A stretch of DNA of 64,000 nt, from NCBI RefSeq assembly GCF_003048775.2, contig NZ_CP049272.1, positions 434,001 through 498,000 on the forward strand. Direction: 5' to 3'. The position numbers and the translations under genes were made by a program. This document shows positions 12,091-21,631 of this stretch, one piece after another. How positions within the stretch are numbered: the stretch's first letter is position 1; each line of letters opens with the position of its first letter. Source of the DNA: Campylobacter concisus. GTDB lineage: Bacteria > Campylobacterota > Campylobacteria > Campylobacterales > Campylobacteraceae. The notes under the pieces were generated by a model, which saw only the letters and a program-made list of their open reading frames with translations, did no database searches and was not told the DNA's origin.

Positions 12091-14004
12091 TTGAGTAACA
12101 AGGACGAGCAAACTGGTAAAAATCTAAACATCATTAAAACGATTATAGGTTTAGTGTTTGTTTTGGGAAGTATTTTTTTAGTCGAAAACCTGGCAGTTTT
12201 TTATTTTAAATTTAATAATGCTTCTGCTGAAAATGGTTTTAATCTTCGAAAGAAAGTTGATTATTTGACATATCAATATGTTGATTATTTCAAAAATGTC
12301 AGCAAATATGATGTCGCAAATTTCCAATCTTACATTAATGATAGTGCTATGGGTGATGTTCTTTTATTAAAGGATGATAATAAAAATGGATACAAGGTCG
12401 TAGCGTCTTCAGATAAAAGAATAATAAATCAAGAGTTTAATGACAAAAGCTGTGGAAACATCTTTGCTCATAATTTCCAAAAAGATTATTTTTGGGCAAA
12501 AATTTTGCCAGAAAATGCCGCTCAAGTTTGTATGTTTGTGCCAGTTGGAGAGTATATATTAGGCTTTAAAGGAAAGGTCGATCAACGTATTACTGGCACG
12601 CATGATGAGTACTTTTTTGAGTGGCTTTTAAACAATATGGCTTTAACATTCATCTTAAGCCTCATTGGCGCAATAGTTGCTTTGTCTACTTGTATATGGT
12701 ATGCGGTCAAGTACATAAAAGAAAAAAATAACTATAACGCATTAAAAACAGATACTAAAAAACAGATAGAAGAGCTTGGAGAAAAGCTTTATATCGATCC
12801 GATGACTGGACTTTTAAATAAAACAGCATTGGTGCGTGATATTAATAGTTATGAAAATCCTAAAGTAGTGCTTATAGATATTGATGATTTTGGTAAGATG
12901 AATGACTTTTACGGTAAATTTGCATGTGATCAGATTTTGGTCAAGATGGCTGATTTGATCAGTGAATTTGCCAAAAACGAGAATATGAAGGCTTACTGTA
13001 TAGAAGCAGATAGGTTTGCTCTGGTAGAAGATAGCGATAGCTTTATCGATAGATATGAAGATATGGTTGAAGATTTGATAGAAATTTTTAAAGGCCGTAT
13101 GCTAAGTATAGTCGATGAAGATGGTAGAGAGATAGAAGGTATCGAGATACATAGCACGATAGGCTTTGCTCTTGATAGTGACCAAACACTAAGAAAAGCA
13201 ACAATAGCATTAAAAACAGCAAAAGAGCAAGATAAAGACTATGTTTGCTATTTTAAAGGGCTAAATCAAAAAGAGGAATACGCAACTCAAATAGAACGCT
13301 CTAAACTGATACAATACGCCACTATAAACAACAATATTGTTCCTTATTTTCAGCCGATAGTTAATGATCAAAAGGTACCTGTAAAATATGAATGTTTGAT
13401 AAGACTTTTAGATAGAGGCGACGTTATATCACCAAATGTCTTTTTAGATATCTCAAAGCGCATTAAGCGTTATGCTGATCTTGAGAAACAACTCATTAAA
13501 AAGTGTTTTAAACAGCTTGTAGAGGATAAGAATTTAGTACTTTCTATAAATTTAAGTAGTAGAGATATGATCGATGGTGATGTTAGCTCACTTGTTTTAA
13601 ATTTATTGAACAAGCACAATGTTGCTGGCAGAGTAGTATTTGAGATCGTTGAAGATGAAGAGCTTAAAAATTTAGAGAGAGTTTCAAATTTTATCGAGCG
13701 TGTAAAAAGCATGGGCGCAAAGATCGCTATCGATGATTTTGGCTCAGGATATTCAAATTTTTCTTACATCATAAAGATCAAGCCTGACTACGTGAAGATC
13801 GATGGCTCTATTATAAAAGATATAGACATAAATAAAGATTCACACTCTATCGCAAGTGCGATCGTGGCATTTGCAAAAGACCTTGGTATAAAAACTATTG
13901 CTGAATATGTGCATTCAAAAGAGATATTTGAAATCTGTAAAGAGATCGGCATAGATGAGTTCCAGGGCTTTTATTTTGGTGCACCAGAGCGTGCTGGCTC
14001 ATAA
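12091..14004 (+). CDS. Membrane-bound GGDEF/EAL-domain protein
   Basis: This 637-residue sensor-regulator probably acts in cyclic-di-GMP signalling. An N-terminal membrane helix (about 14-36), an extracytoplasmic sensor region and a second helix (about 183-206) precede a GGDEF-like domain and an EAL domain. The GGDEF signature is degenerate (EADRF at residues 305-309), so cyclase activity is unlikely. The EAL domain keeps the expected metal and catalytic positions: ECLIR (434-438), [32 protein letters not shown] and EFQGFYFG. It could therefore be a phosphodiesterase, perhaps with GTP sensed by the first domain. The start is TTG. Confidence 0.85.
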   Translation: MSNKDEQTGKNLNIIKTIIGLVFVLGSIFLVENLAVFYFKFNNASAENGFNLRKKVDYLTYQYVDYFKNVSKYDVANFQSYINDSAMGDVLLLKDDNKNGYKVVASSDKRIINQEFNDKSCGNIFAHNFQKDYFWAKILPENAAQVCMFVPVGEYILGFKGKVDQRITGTHDEYFFEWLLNNMALTFILSLIGAIVALSTCIWYAVKYIKEKNNYNALKTDTKKQIEELGEKLYIDPMTGLLNKTALVRDINSYENPKVVLIDIDDFGKMNDFYGKFACDQILVKMADLISEFAKNENMKAYCIEADRFALVEDSDSFIDRYEDMVEDLIEIFKGRMLSIVDEDGREIEGIEIHSTIGFALDSDQTLRKATIALKTAKEQDKDYVCYFKGLNQKEEYATQIERSKLIQYATINNNIVPYFQPIVNDQKVPVKYECLIRLLDRGDVISPNVFLDISKRIKRYADLEKQLIKKCFKQLVEDKNLVLSINLSSRDMIDGDVSSLVLNLLNKHNVAGRVVFEIVEDEELKNLERVSNFIERVKSMGAKIAIDDFGSGYSNFSYIIKIKPDYVKIDGSIIKDIDINKDSHSIASAIVAFAKDLGIKTIAEYVHSKEIFEICKEIGIDEFQGFYFGAPERAGS

Positions 14005-14012
14005 GGTGCTTA

Positions 14013-15101
14013 GTGGTAATTAGCTTTTTAAAGGAGCTTTTAAGCTTTCGCTCTATCACACCTAATGATGCTGGAAGCTTAGAGTTTATCGCTAAATTTT
14101 TACCTGATTTTGAGGCGAAATTTATAGAAAAAAATGGCACCAAAAATCTCATACTTTCTAAAATTTATGGTGATGGCGAGCATCTAGCTTTTGCAGGGCA
14201 TGTTGATGTCGTGCCTCCAGGTAAGGGCTGGGATAGCGAGCCATTTACACCATATGAAAAAGATGGCTACATCTACGCAAGAGGCGCACAGGATATGAAA
14301 AGTGGCGTGGCTGCTTTTATCTGTGCTGCTAAAGATGCGAAATTTAATGGTAAACTAAGCCTCATCTTAACAAGCGACGAAGAGGGCGATGGCACATATG
14401 GTACGCCTTTAGCACTTGAATATTTACGCGAAATAAATGATTTGCCAAAATTTTGCGTAGTGGCTGAGCCAACTTGCGATAAAGAATTTGGCGATAGCAT
14501 AAAAGTTGGCAGACGTGGCTCAATAAATGGCAAGATCGTGATAAAGGGCATTCAAGGGCACGTGGCGTATCCTGAAAAGTGTGTAAATCCGGTAAATTTA
14601 ATAGCTCCACTTTTAAATAAGATAGCTGATCACGATATGGACGCTGGGAGCGAGTTTTTTAGTCCAAGCAAGATCGTGGTAACTGATATCAGAGGTGGTA
14701 TGCAAGTTTATAATGTCACGCCAAGCGAGCTTAGCATAATGTTTAATGTTAGAAACTCAAATTTAACTGACGTAAATGACGTCGAGAGCTATCTTAGAGG
14801 CGTTTTAGATGGGCTTGATTACGAGCTTAGTATAAAGCAAAGCTCAAAGAGATTTTTAACAAATAAAGATAGCAAAATCGTAAAAAATTTAATGGCCTCT
14901 GTCGCAAAAATTACCGGTGTCACACCGGTTCTAAATACAAAAGGTGGCACAAGCGATGCAAGGCACTTTGCTGAATTTGGCATAGATGCAATAGAATTTG
15001 GCGTCATAAACGACCGCATACACGCCAAAAACGAACGAGTTAGCGCCCACGAAGTAAATAAACTTTATGAAATTTTTAAAGATTTGATAGAAAAATTTTA
15101 A
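14013..15101 (+). CDS. dapE: Succinyl-diaminopimelate desuccinylase
   Basis: DapE removes succinate from N-succinyl-LL-diaminopimelate, supplying DAP for peptidoglycan and lysine. The 362-residue M20 metallopeptidase-like protein shows the zinc-ligand motifs [20 protein letters not shown], the catalytic TSDEEGDG and AEPTC, followed by the dimerisation domain and the C-terminal HAKNERVS motif. The start is GTG, 8 bases after the EAL gene, so the two may share a transcript although their functions are unrelated. Confidence 0.93.
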   Translation: MVISFLKELLSFRSITPNDAGSLEFIAKFLPDFEAKFIEKNGTKNLILSKIYGDGEHLAFAGHVDVVPPGKGWDSEPFTPYEKDGYIYARGAQDMKSGVAAFICAAKDAKFNGKLSLILTSDEEGDGTYGTPLALEYLREINDLPKFCVVAEPTCDKEFGDSIKVGRRGSINGKIVIKGIQGHVAYPEKCVNPVNLIAPLLNKIADHDMDAGSEFFSPSKIVVTDIRGGMQVYNVTPSELSIMFNVRNSNLTDVNDVESYLRGVLDGLDYELSIKQSSKRFLTNKDSKIVKNLMASVAKITGVTPVLNTKGGTSDARHFAEFGIDAIEFGVINDRIHAKNERVSAHEVNKLYEIFKDLIEKF

Positions 15102-15140
15102 TCCATAAATTTCATTGTCCTTAAACCAAAAAGTTATTAA

Positions 15141-15408
15141 GTGTCTAAAAAATATTTTCAAAAGCCATTTTGATTGATATTTTTTGTCAAAGAATTTTAA
15201 AATTAAGAAATTTCCTTTATTTGGCAATATTGCTATTATCTGTTACAATTCATGGAATAACCGGGTTTTGGTCATTTCAAGTAAAACCTAATGGAATGCT
15301 CTTTTTGACGAGCATATGGTAGAAGTTATAAATACATTTGTGGGCGAGAAATATATCCAGTACAATCCTGGCTTTAAAGATGGTATGGATATCATTTCTA
15401 ATTTGTAA
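15141..15408 (+). pseudogene. Probable remnant of a small membrane-protein gene
   Basis: Coding-like text runs through three frames. A GTG at 15141 opens SKKYFQK and stops at 15173. A second frame gives a hydrophobic segment (NFLYLAILLLSVTIHG) and then FWSFQVKPNGMLFLTS, ending at TAG. A third frame continues MVEVINTFVGEKYIQYNPG to TAA at 15406-15408. Joined, these would make a protein of about 90 residues with one membrane helix. Two frame changes are needed, so it looks decayed. I do not recognise the family. Confidence 0.35.
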
Positions 15409-15481
15409 AAAAGTAAAATTTCAAATAAATAAAAAAATGCAAGTAAAACGAAAAATATACAAATCTTTTCAATACGAGAAA

Positions 15482-15880
15482 ATGAGACATAGCTTGCGAG
15501 TTAGATTGTCCTTTTTAGTCGTAGCAGTCGTGATTTTAGCAATCGAAATTTATATCGCAGCTTTTGTTAAAGGTGGCTTTGTGCGCCATTACTTGGGTGA
15601 TGTGCTAGTTACGGCGATGCTTTACGCATTTGGACGAGCCGTGTTTAAAACTACACCAAAAATTTTAGCGTTTGAAATATTTATTTTCTCGCTATTTATA
15701 GAAATTTTACAATACTTTAAAGTGCTTGAAATTTTAGATATTCATAATTTAATAATACGCATAGTCTTTGGCGGAACATTTGACGTTAGCGACATCGTAT
15801 GTTACGCGTTGGGCTGCTTGCTAGCTTATTTGACTGATATCATTTGCCTTTTACAAAAGTATAAAAGTCCAAAGATATAG
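15482..15880 (+). CDS. DUF2809-like integral membrane protein
   Basis: This 132-residue protein has about four hydrophobic helices and the pattern HYLGDVLVTAMLYAF, then FSLFIEILQYF and FGGTFDVSDIVCYALGCLLAY. It matches my recollection of the DUF2809 family, whose function is unknown. The frame is open upstream to 15338, but the earlier residues are lysine-rich and unlike a membrane-protein start. The ATG at 15482, preceded by a purine-rich ACGAGA, gives the usual family length. An ATG at 15437 is the alternative. It is convergent with polA. Confidence 0.65.
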   Translation: MRHSLRVRLSFLVVAVVILAIEIYIAAFVKGGFVRHYLGDVLVTAMLYAFGRAVFKTTPKILAFEIFIFSLFIEILQYFKVLEILDIHNLIIRIVFGGTFDVSDIVCYALGCLLAYLTDIICLLQKYKSPKI

Positions 15881-15892
15881 CGATAAATCACA

Positions 15893-15940
15893 GCTTTATT
15901 TTTTAAGTATAAAGCAGGAGCTAATCATCTTAAAAGCTCC
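15893..15940. terminator. Stem-loops between convergent DUF2809-like and polA genes
   Basis: Two inverted repeats sit side by side: GCTTTAT (15893) with ATAAAGC (15909), and GGAGCT (15917) with AGCTCC (15935). They lie where transcripts from both sides end. Neither has a classic long T tail, so terminator function is only likely. Confidence 0.35.
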
Positions 15941-15956
15941 AGCAAAATTTATCTAT

Positions 15957-18593
15957 CTATTTTAGCTCGCCCCAGTTTTTGGCGATATTTAGCGATGTTT
16001 TAAGTGGCACATTTAACGTGTAAATTTCCTCCATCGTCCTTTGTGTCGCTTTGCCAAATTCCTGCGCAAACTCGTCTTTTACTTCAAAGATCAGCTCATC
16101 ATGTATCTGAAGCAACATTTTGGCATTTTCATCTAAATTTGCTCTAACTTTTACCATCGCCATCTTGACAAGGTCTGCTGCGGAGCCTTGAAATACCGTA
16201 TTTACCGCCTCGCGCTCAAACATAGCTATTTGCATAGGCGTAGCGCTTTTAAAGTCAAAGTAGCGCTTTCTGCCAAGTAGTGTCTGCACAAAGCCATCGT
16301 TTTTAGCTGAAATTTTTATGCTCTCTAAAAACTCTTTGATCGTCGCAAATGCCTTAAAATAGCGCTCTATATACTCTTTTGCCTCGGCTCTTGTGATATT
16401 TACTTGATTTGCCAGTTTGCTTGAGCCCATGCCGTAAATGAGGCCAAAATTTATGCTCTTTGCCACGGCTCTATTTTGCCCGTCGCTGCTACCAAATATA
16501 CTAATAGCCGTCCTTGCGTGGATATCCTCATCATTTTTAAACGCCTCAAGCAGCGCAGGATCACGGCTAAAGTGAGCTAGCAGTCTAAGCTCGATCTGGC
16601 TGTAGTCAAGCCCCACGAAGCTATAGCCCTCACGCGCCTCAAAGCACTCTCTGACATCTTTTGCGAGGCTGCCACGAGCTGGGATATTTTGTAAATTTGG
16701 ATTTTTACTTGAAAGCCTGCCGGTACTCGTGCCAGTTTGTAAAAAGCTCGTGTAAATTCGCGAGCCCTCGTCCTTTTTCGCAAGCGCTAAAAGTGGCTCG
16801 CAGTAGGTGCTTTGCAGTTTATATAGCTCGCGGTAAGCTAAAATTTTCTCTATCACCGGATGAGCGTCCGTAAGCTCAGCTAGCACGCTCTCATCGGTGC
16901 TATATCCTGTTTTTGTCTTCTTTTTGGTAGGGAGTTTTAGGTGCTCAAAAAGTATAACGCCAAGCTGTTTTACGGAGTTTATGTTGAAATTTTCGCCGCT
17001 TAGCTCGTAAATTTCACTTGTTAGCGCCTTTAGTTTGGTGTCGTTTTCAAGGATGAGCTTTTGCATCTTAGCTTCATTTATCTTGATGCCGTTTTGCTCC
17101 ATGTCAAAGAGCGTGAGGATGAAAGGAAACTCATGCGTATCGGCAAGGGTTAGTAAATTTTTATCAAGTGTGTTTAAAAAAGTTTTATAAAATTTAAGCG
17201 TTATCCAAGCGTCCTCACTTGCGTATTTGGCGGCATTTTCTAGCGGTACATCGCCAAAAGTCTGCCCCTTTTTGACCACATCTTCAAATTTGATCGTGTC
17301 GTAGTCATAAAGCCTCTTTGCCAGTGCATCCATGCCGACACTTGAGTTTGGATCGCTAAGCCACGCAAGTATCATCGTATCTTTAAAATTTGCTGGGGGA
17401 TTAAGACCTAGGTTGTTTTTCACGATCTCAAAGTCATATTTTAAATTTTGTCCGATCACGCAGCCTTTATAAATTTGCCCTACCGCCCAAGTGGCAAATT
17501 TTAGGCTAATTTGCTGTGGCACACCAAGGTAGTTGTGAGCTACTGGCACGTAATAGGCGTCCTCGTCGTTAAAGCAAAAGCTAAATCCAACGATCTTTGC
17601 GCTCCTGCTATCAACGCCTGTGGTCTCGGTGTCAAAGGCGATGATAGTCTCTGGTGTGATGTTAGAAAGTAGTTTTTCTATGCTAGCCTCATCAAGAAGC
17701 AAATTTGCTCTAAAGCCAAGCTTAAATTCAGCATTTTCCTCTTTTTGCAAGCTCTTAAGAAGTCTGTTTAGATCGTACTCTTTTAAAATTTCTGAGATGT
17801 TTATCAAAGGATTTTGCTCTGGAAATTTAGAGTGTTCAAGATCAAATGAACTAACTGCGTCATCAAATAAAGTGGCCAGCTTTTTGCTCAAAAATGCTTC
17901 GTCTTTTGCAGCTGCTAGCATATTTTTAGTACGCTCGTTTCTAAGAAGGGCTAAATTTTCATAAATTCCCTCTAGACTGCCATACTCAGCCAAAAGCTTC
18001 TTAGCTCCCACTGCACCGATGCCTTTGACTCCTGGGATGTTGTCCGAGCTATCGCCTGCGATGGCTAGAAAGTCCCTTACTTGAGCTGGATAGACGCCAT
18101 ACTTTTCAAAGCAGCTTGCACTATCATGATCGATCTTGCTTTGTGGGCTGTAGATGCTCACTTTGCCGTCCTCTATGAGTTGGTAAAGGTCTTTATCGTG
18201 GGTGACTATTCGCACAAATATATCTTTATCTTTACAAAATTTAACCGCACTTGCGATGATGTCATCGGCTTCGTAGCCCTCGCGGCTAAGGCTGTAAAGT
18301 CCCATTTTTTCTATCATATCTATGCAAACTGGAAGCTGTTCTTTTAGCTGAGCTGGTGGCTCGTTTCTGTTTGCTTTGTAATCACCTAAAATTTCGTGAC
18401 GTAAGGTCTTACCTTTGCTATCAAGTGCGAATATGAGATAGTCGCTTTGGTATTCATCCTTGAGGCTTGCTATAAAATTTGCAAAGCCACTAATCATACC
18501 GCTTGGCTTGCCCTCACGGTTTTTAAGTCCGCTCATGGCGTAGTAGAGCCTAAAAAAGAAACCAAAAGTGTCAATAATCGTAAGTGTTTTCAT
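15957..18593 (-). CDS. polA: DNA polymerase I
   Basis: PolA fills gaps and removes RNA primers in replication and repair. The 878-residue protein has all three parts. These are a 5'-nuclease domain (DTFGFFFRLYYAMSG, EADDIIASA and GDSSDNIPGVKGIG), a 3'-5' proofreading domain with retained acidic residues (FDTETTG, LKYDFEI, YASEDAW), and the polymerase with motif A DYSQIELR, motif B KSINFGLIYG and motif C QIHDELIF. The frame extends 12 residues further upstream. I chose the ATG at 18593 because AAGGAT precedes it and the protein then begins MKTLTIIDTFG, typical of the family. Confidence 0.97.
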   Translation of the reverse strand: MKTLTIIDTFGFFFRLYYAMSGLKNREGKPSGMISGFANFIASLKDEYQSDYLIFALDSKGKTLRHEILGDYKANRNEPPAQLKEQLPVCIDMIEKMGLYSLSREGYEADDIIASAVKFCKDKDIFVRIVTHDKDLYQLIEDGKVSIYSPQSKIDHDSASCFEKYGVYPAQVRDFLAIAGDSSDNIPGVKGIGAVGAKKLLAEYGSLEGIYENLALLRNERTKNMLAAAKDEAFLSKKLATLFDDAVSSFDLEHSKFPEQNPLINISEILKEYDLNRLLKSLQKEENAEFKLGFRANLLLDEASIEKLLSNITPETIIAFDTETTGVDSRSAKIVGFSFCFNDEDAYYVPVAHNYLGVPQQISLKFATWAVGQIYKGCVIGQNLKYDFEIVKNNLGLNPPANFKDTMILAWLSDPNSSVGMDALAKRLYDYDTIKFEDVVKKGQTFGDVPLENAAKYASEDAWITLKFYKTFLNTLDKNLLTLADTHEFPFILTLFDMEQNGIKINEAKMQKLILENDTKLKALTSEIYELSGENFNINSVKQLGVILFEHLKLPTKKKTKTGYSTDESVLAELTDAHPVIEKILAYRELYKLQSTYCEPLLALAKKDEGSRIYTSFLQTGTSTGRLSSKNPNLQNIPARGSLAKDVRECFEAREGYSFVGLDYSQIELRLLAHFSRDPALLEAFKNDEDIHARTAISIFGSSDGQNRAVAKSINFGLIYGMGSSKLANQVNITRAEAKEYIERYFKAFATIKEFLESIKISAKNDGFVQTLLGRKRYFDFKSATPMQIAMFEREAVNTVFQGSAADLVKMAMVKVRANLDENAKMLLQIHDELIFEVKDEFAQEFGKATQRTMEEIYTLNVPLKTSLNIAKNWGELK

Positions 18594-18658
18594 TTTTATC
18601 CTTTGTGTAATTTTATGAAATTTAGGCAAAAAATAGGCTGATTTATAAAATTTTTTGA

Positions 18659-18664
18659 TATTAT
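18659..18664 (+). promoter_or_regulatory. Probable -10 box for the glycosyltransferase pair
   Basis: TATTAT preceded by TGA (extended -10-like) lies 49 bases before the first glycosyltransferase start, in the gap divergent from polA. No clear -35 is seen. Confidence 0.35.
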
Positions 18665-18712
18665 GGCGGACATTACAAATGAAAAATCACAAAAATAAAA
18701 AGCTTTGAGGTC

Positions 18713-19756
18713 ATGAAAAAAATAGTTTTTTTACGTATCAATCCAAACGCAGTCGGTGGTGCCGAACGCTATTTAAGGAGGCTTACCAAAGCCCTAAAAG
18801 ACGTAGGTATAGATACATCTATACGCTCATATCTAGGAGAGGCTAGGATCTCGTCATGGAAAAAGGCTTTGAGATTTAACGCACAAGTAAAACGCCAAAA
18901 ACAAAGTGATGAGATATATTTTAGCTTGGAGCGAGTGAGCTGCGCAGATATTTATAGAGCAGGGGACGGCGTACATAAAATTTATCGTGCCACAAAGCCA
19001 TTTTGGTGGGTTAATCCTCTAAATTTTGTCTATCCATATCTAGAAAAACGTTGCTTTAAAAATTCTAAAAAGATAATCGCAAATTCAAACTACATAAAAG
19101 AGCAAATCATCTCAGCTTATGGTGTCGATGAGTCAAAGATCGTTACCATTTACAACGGTATAAATTTGCCACAAAAAGTAGAAAAAGGAGAAGCAAAACT
19201 TAGCGTATGCGAAGAATTTGGACTTGATTACAATTTACCAATTGTGCTTTTTGTAGGAAATGGCTTTAAAAGAAAAGGAGCAAAGGACTTTTTGCTTCTT
19301 GTCTCAAAGCTAAAAACGCCAGTAAATGCGCTAATAGTAGGCAAAGATAAAAATTTAAATTCATATAAGAAGCTAGCAAAAAAGCTAAAGATAAATGCAT
19401 TTTTTACAGGTGAGCAAAAAATGACTGCCAAATTTTATGAAGCAAGCGATATTTTTATATTTCCAACACACTATGAGCCATTTTCAAATGTCGTTTTAGA
19501 GGCGCTTAGTTTTAAAAATATTGTCTTTACAACGGCTCAAAATGGAGCTGCTGAAATTTTAGAAAATCGTTTTATCATGCGTGAACCAAATGATGAAAGT
19601 ATACTGGAGCTAGTGGAGCAGGTGCTTAATGATAATGACATGATGAGAGAGCTGCAAGAGAAGTCATTTTTACTTTCGCAAAAATTTAGTATAGAAGAAA
19701 ATGCAAGCAAAACTCTTGAAACCATAAACGAAGTACTAAATTTGGAGCAAAAGTGA
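18713..19756 (+). CDS. GT4-family glycosyltransferase (LPS core, WaaG-like)
   Basis: This 347-residue GT-B glycosyltransferase starts with a nucleotide-sugar fold motif (NAVGGAERYLRRLTKAL). In the C-terminal half it carries YNGINLP, LFVGNGFKRKGAKDF, and the donor-binding EPFSNVVLEALSF with the E-x7-E arrangement of family GT4. WaaG-type glucosyltransferases of the LPS/LOS core fit best, especially as waaF follows with a 4-base overlap. It acts at the cytoplasmic face of the inner membrane. Sugar specificity is not determinable here. Confidence 0.8.
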   Translation: MKKIVFLRINPNAVGGAERYLRRLTKALKDVGIDTSIRSYLGEARISSWKKALRFNAQVKRQKQSDEIYFSLERVSCADIYRAGDGVHKIYRATKPFWWVNPLNFVYPYLEKRCFKNSKKIIANSNYIKEQIISAYGVDESKIVTIYNGINLPQKVEKGEAKLSVCEEFGLDYNLPIVLFVGNGFKRKGAKDFLLLVSKLKTPVNALIVGKDKNLNSYKKLAKKLKINAFFTGEQKMTAKFYEASDIFIFPTHYEPFSNVVLEALSFKNIVFTTAQNGAAEILENRFIMREPNDESILELVEQVLNDNDMMRELQEKSFLLSQKFSIEENASKTLETINEVLNLEQK

Positions 19757-20697
19757 GAGTTTTTATAGAGCTTCCAACTTGGCTTGGAGATGCTGTGATG
19801 GCGAGCGCAGCGATAGAAAATTTAAGTAAAAATGCTAAAAATATTGTATTTTTTGGCTCTTACGTGGCCTGTGAGCTTTATAAATCACATCCAAAGTGCG
19901 AAAAAGTAGTCATTGACGATAGTAAAAAACAAAACTCAAGATATTTAAGCCTTATAAAAACGGCTAGAAAGCTTGGAAAATTTGATATTGCTATTAGTTT
20001 TAGAAGCTCATTTGCTAGTAAATTTTTGCTATTTTTTCTAAAAGCAACGCAAAAATTTTGCTTTAAAAAGAGTAGCGAGAGCTTGCATCAGGTGCAAAAA
20101 TATCTAAATTTTATAAAGCAAAGCCTGAATTTAAAAGAAATTTCAAACGAACTAAAAATTTATTATGAAGCCAAAAAAAGTAAGCAAAAGCTCCTCGTGC
20201 TAAATCCAGGTGCTAGCTACGGAAGTGCCAAAAGGTGGTATCCGCACTATTTTGCAGAGGTTGCATTGCACTTTAAAGATGAATTTGATGTAAAGATCAC
20301 TGGCTCAAAAGCCGAGCTTGAGATTTGCAATGAAATCGAGCAAACGCTCTTGCAAAATGGTATGAAATGTGAAAATTTAGCCGGAAAAACGAGCATAAAA
20401 GAGCTTTGCGAAGTTATAGGTTCTATAAAAAATGGCATCTTTTTGACAAATGATAGTGGCCCTATGCATATCGCAGCTGCCTATAAAGTGCCACTTGTGG
20501 CTCTTTTTGGACCGACAAAATTTAAAGAGACCAGCCCTTGGCAAGACGAAGGTGCAAAGATAGTGCACTTAAATTTAGAGTGTATGCCATGCATGAAGCG
20601 AGTATGTCCTATAAAAACACATGCCTGTATGAAGGAGCTTGTGCCAGAAATAGTCATCACTGAAATAGAGCTACTAAGAAAAAAATTAAATTTTTGA
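19753..20697 (+). CDS. waaF: ADP-heptose--LPS heptosyltransferase II
   Basis: WaaF adds the second heptose to the inner core of lipopolysaccharide or lipooligosaccharide from ADP-heptose. The 314-residue GT9 protein begins with the family motif ELPTWLGDAVMASAAIENL and ends with the donor site NDSGPMHIAAAYKVPLVALFGPT, followed by SPW. The cysteine-rich CMPCMKRVCPIKTHACM segment near the C-terminus is also common in this family. Heptosyltransferase I (WaaC) is related, but the D-A-V-M start and length favour WaaF. Confidence 0.88.
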   Translation: MRVFIELPTWLGDAVMASAAIENLSKNAKNIVFFGSYVACELYKSHPKCEKVVIDDSKKQNSRYLSLIKTARKLGKFDIAISFRSSFASKFLLFFLKATQKFCFKKSSESLHQVQKYLNFIKQSLNLKEISNELKIYYEAKKSKQKLLVLNPGASYGSAKRWYPHYFAEVALHFKDEFDVKITGSKAELEICNEIEQTLLQNGMKCENLAGKTSIKELCEVIGSIKNGIFLTNDSGPMHIAAAYKVPLVALFGPTKFKETSPWQDEGAKIVHLNLECMPCMKRVCPIKTHACMKELVPEIVITEIELLRKKLNF

Positions 20698-20774
20698 AAT
20701 TCTAAACATAATTAAATATATACATACAAAATTAAAAATTTTAGTTTTTATTTGATTACATTTTTACTAAATAT

Positions 20775-20803
20775 TTGACATTGGTTATCAATATAGCTAT
20801 AAT
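20775..20803 (+). promoter_or_regulatory. Consensus sigma70 promoter of exbB-exbD-tonB with a Fur-box-like spacer
   Basis: A perfect TTGACA (20775-20780) and a perfect TATAAT (20798-20803) are separated by exactly 17 bases, 30 bases ahead of exbB. The spacer contains GGTTATCAATATAGC, which resembles part of an AT-rich Fur box (TTATCAAT half). Iron repression through Fur would fit a TonB operon but is inferred. Confidence 0.65.
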
Positions 20804-20832
20804 CACGCAAAAATTTTTACTAAGAAGGTATT

Positions 20833-21261
20833 ATGGAGCTAATTAAACATCACATTGATCACGTAATTATTGCGATTTTAGGCATTATGAGTTTTTTTGT
20901 ACTTTGGTATACGATTGAGCGTATTATTTTTTATTCACGCGTTGATATAAAAGGCTACAAAAGTATCGAAGCGCTTGAAGAGGCACTAACCAAAAATTTA
21001 ACCACGCTTTACATTATCTATTCAAATGCACCATATGTAGGACTTCTTGGTACAGTTGCTGGCATTATGATCACATTTTATGATATGGGTATTGCAGGCG
21101 GAATCGATACTAAAAGCATAATGGTCGGCCTCTCTCTTGCGCTAAAAGCAACTGCTTTTGGACTACTTGTGGCGATACCAACTTTGATGATTTACAATGG
21201 TTTTGTCAGAAAAGTAGATGTAATGCTAAATAGATACAAGGCTGAAAATGCGTCTAAATAA
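20833..21261 (+). CDS. exbB: ExbB, TonB-system proton channel protein
   Basis: ExbB forms the inner-membrane pentamer that, with ExbD, uses the proton gradient to energise TonB. The 142-residue protein is a short ExbB with three membrane helices (about 13-29, 65-90, 105-128). It has the MotA/TolQ/ExbB core [22 protein letters not shown] and [19 protein letters not shown]. The last bases overlap exbD by 14. It is shorter than the second ExbB/TolQ protein at 39058. Confidence 0.92.
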   Translation: MELIKHHIDHVIIAILGIMSFFVLWYTIERIIFYSRVDIKGYKSIEALEEALTKNLTTLYIIYSNAPYVGLLGTVAGIMITFYDMGIAGGIDTKSIMVGLSLALKATAFGLLVAIPTLMIYNGFVRKVDVMLNRYKAENASK

Positions 21262-21631
21262 AAAAGATGGGTTAAATATTGTCCCATTTATTGATATTAT
21301 GCTTGTTTTGCTCGCCATCGTGCTTAGTATTTCGACTTTTATTGCTCAAGGCAAGATAGCTATTGATCTTCCAAGTGCAAACAGTGCTGAGCAAAGTAAA
21401 GAGGACGATAAAAAGGTAAACGTAGTAATTGATAAGGATAATAAATTTTTTATAGATGATGTAGAAATTTCTGAGAACGAACTCAAAGATAAGCTAAATG
21501 CGGTTGATATAAAGACATTGATCGAACTAAAAAGCGATAAAAATTCGAAATTTGATAGCTTTGTCAAAGTAATTGATATATTAAAAGAGAAGGGCCACGA
21601 AAATTTTGCAATCCAAACAATCTCTGAATAA
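21248..21631 (+). CDS. exbD: ExbD, TonB-system transport protein
   Basis: ExbD sits inside the ExbB pentamer and couples proton flow to TonB movement. The 127-residue protein has one N-terminal membrane helix containing the essential aspartate ([16 protein letters not shown]) and a periplasmic domain that ends [17 protein letters not shown]. It overlaps exbB by 14 bases and tonB by 26 bases, indicating a translationally coupled operon. Confidence 0.93.
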   Translation: MRLNKKDGLNIVPFIDIMLVLLAIVLSISTFIAQGKIAIDLPSANSAEQSKEDDKKVNVVIDKDNKFFIDDVEISENELKDKLNAVDIKTLIELKSDKNSKFDSFVKVIDILKEKGHENFAIQTISE

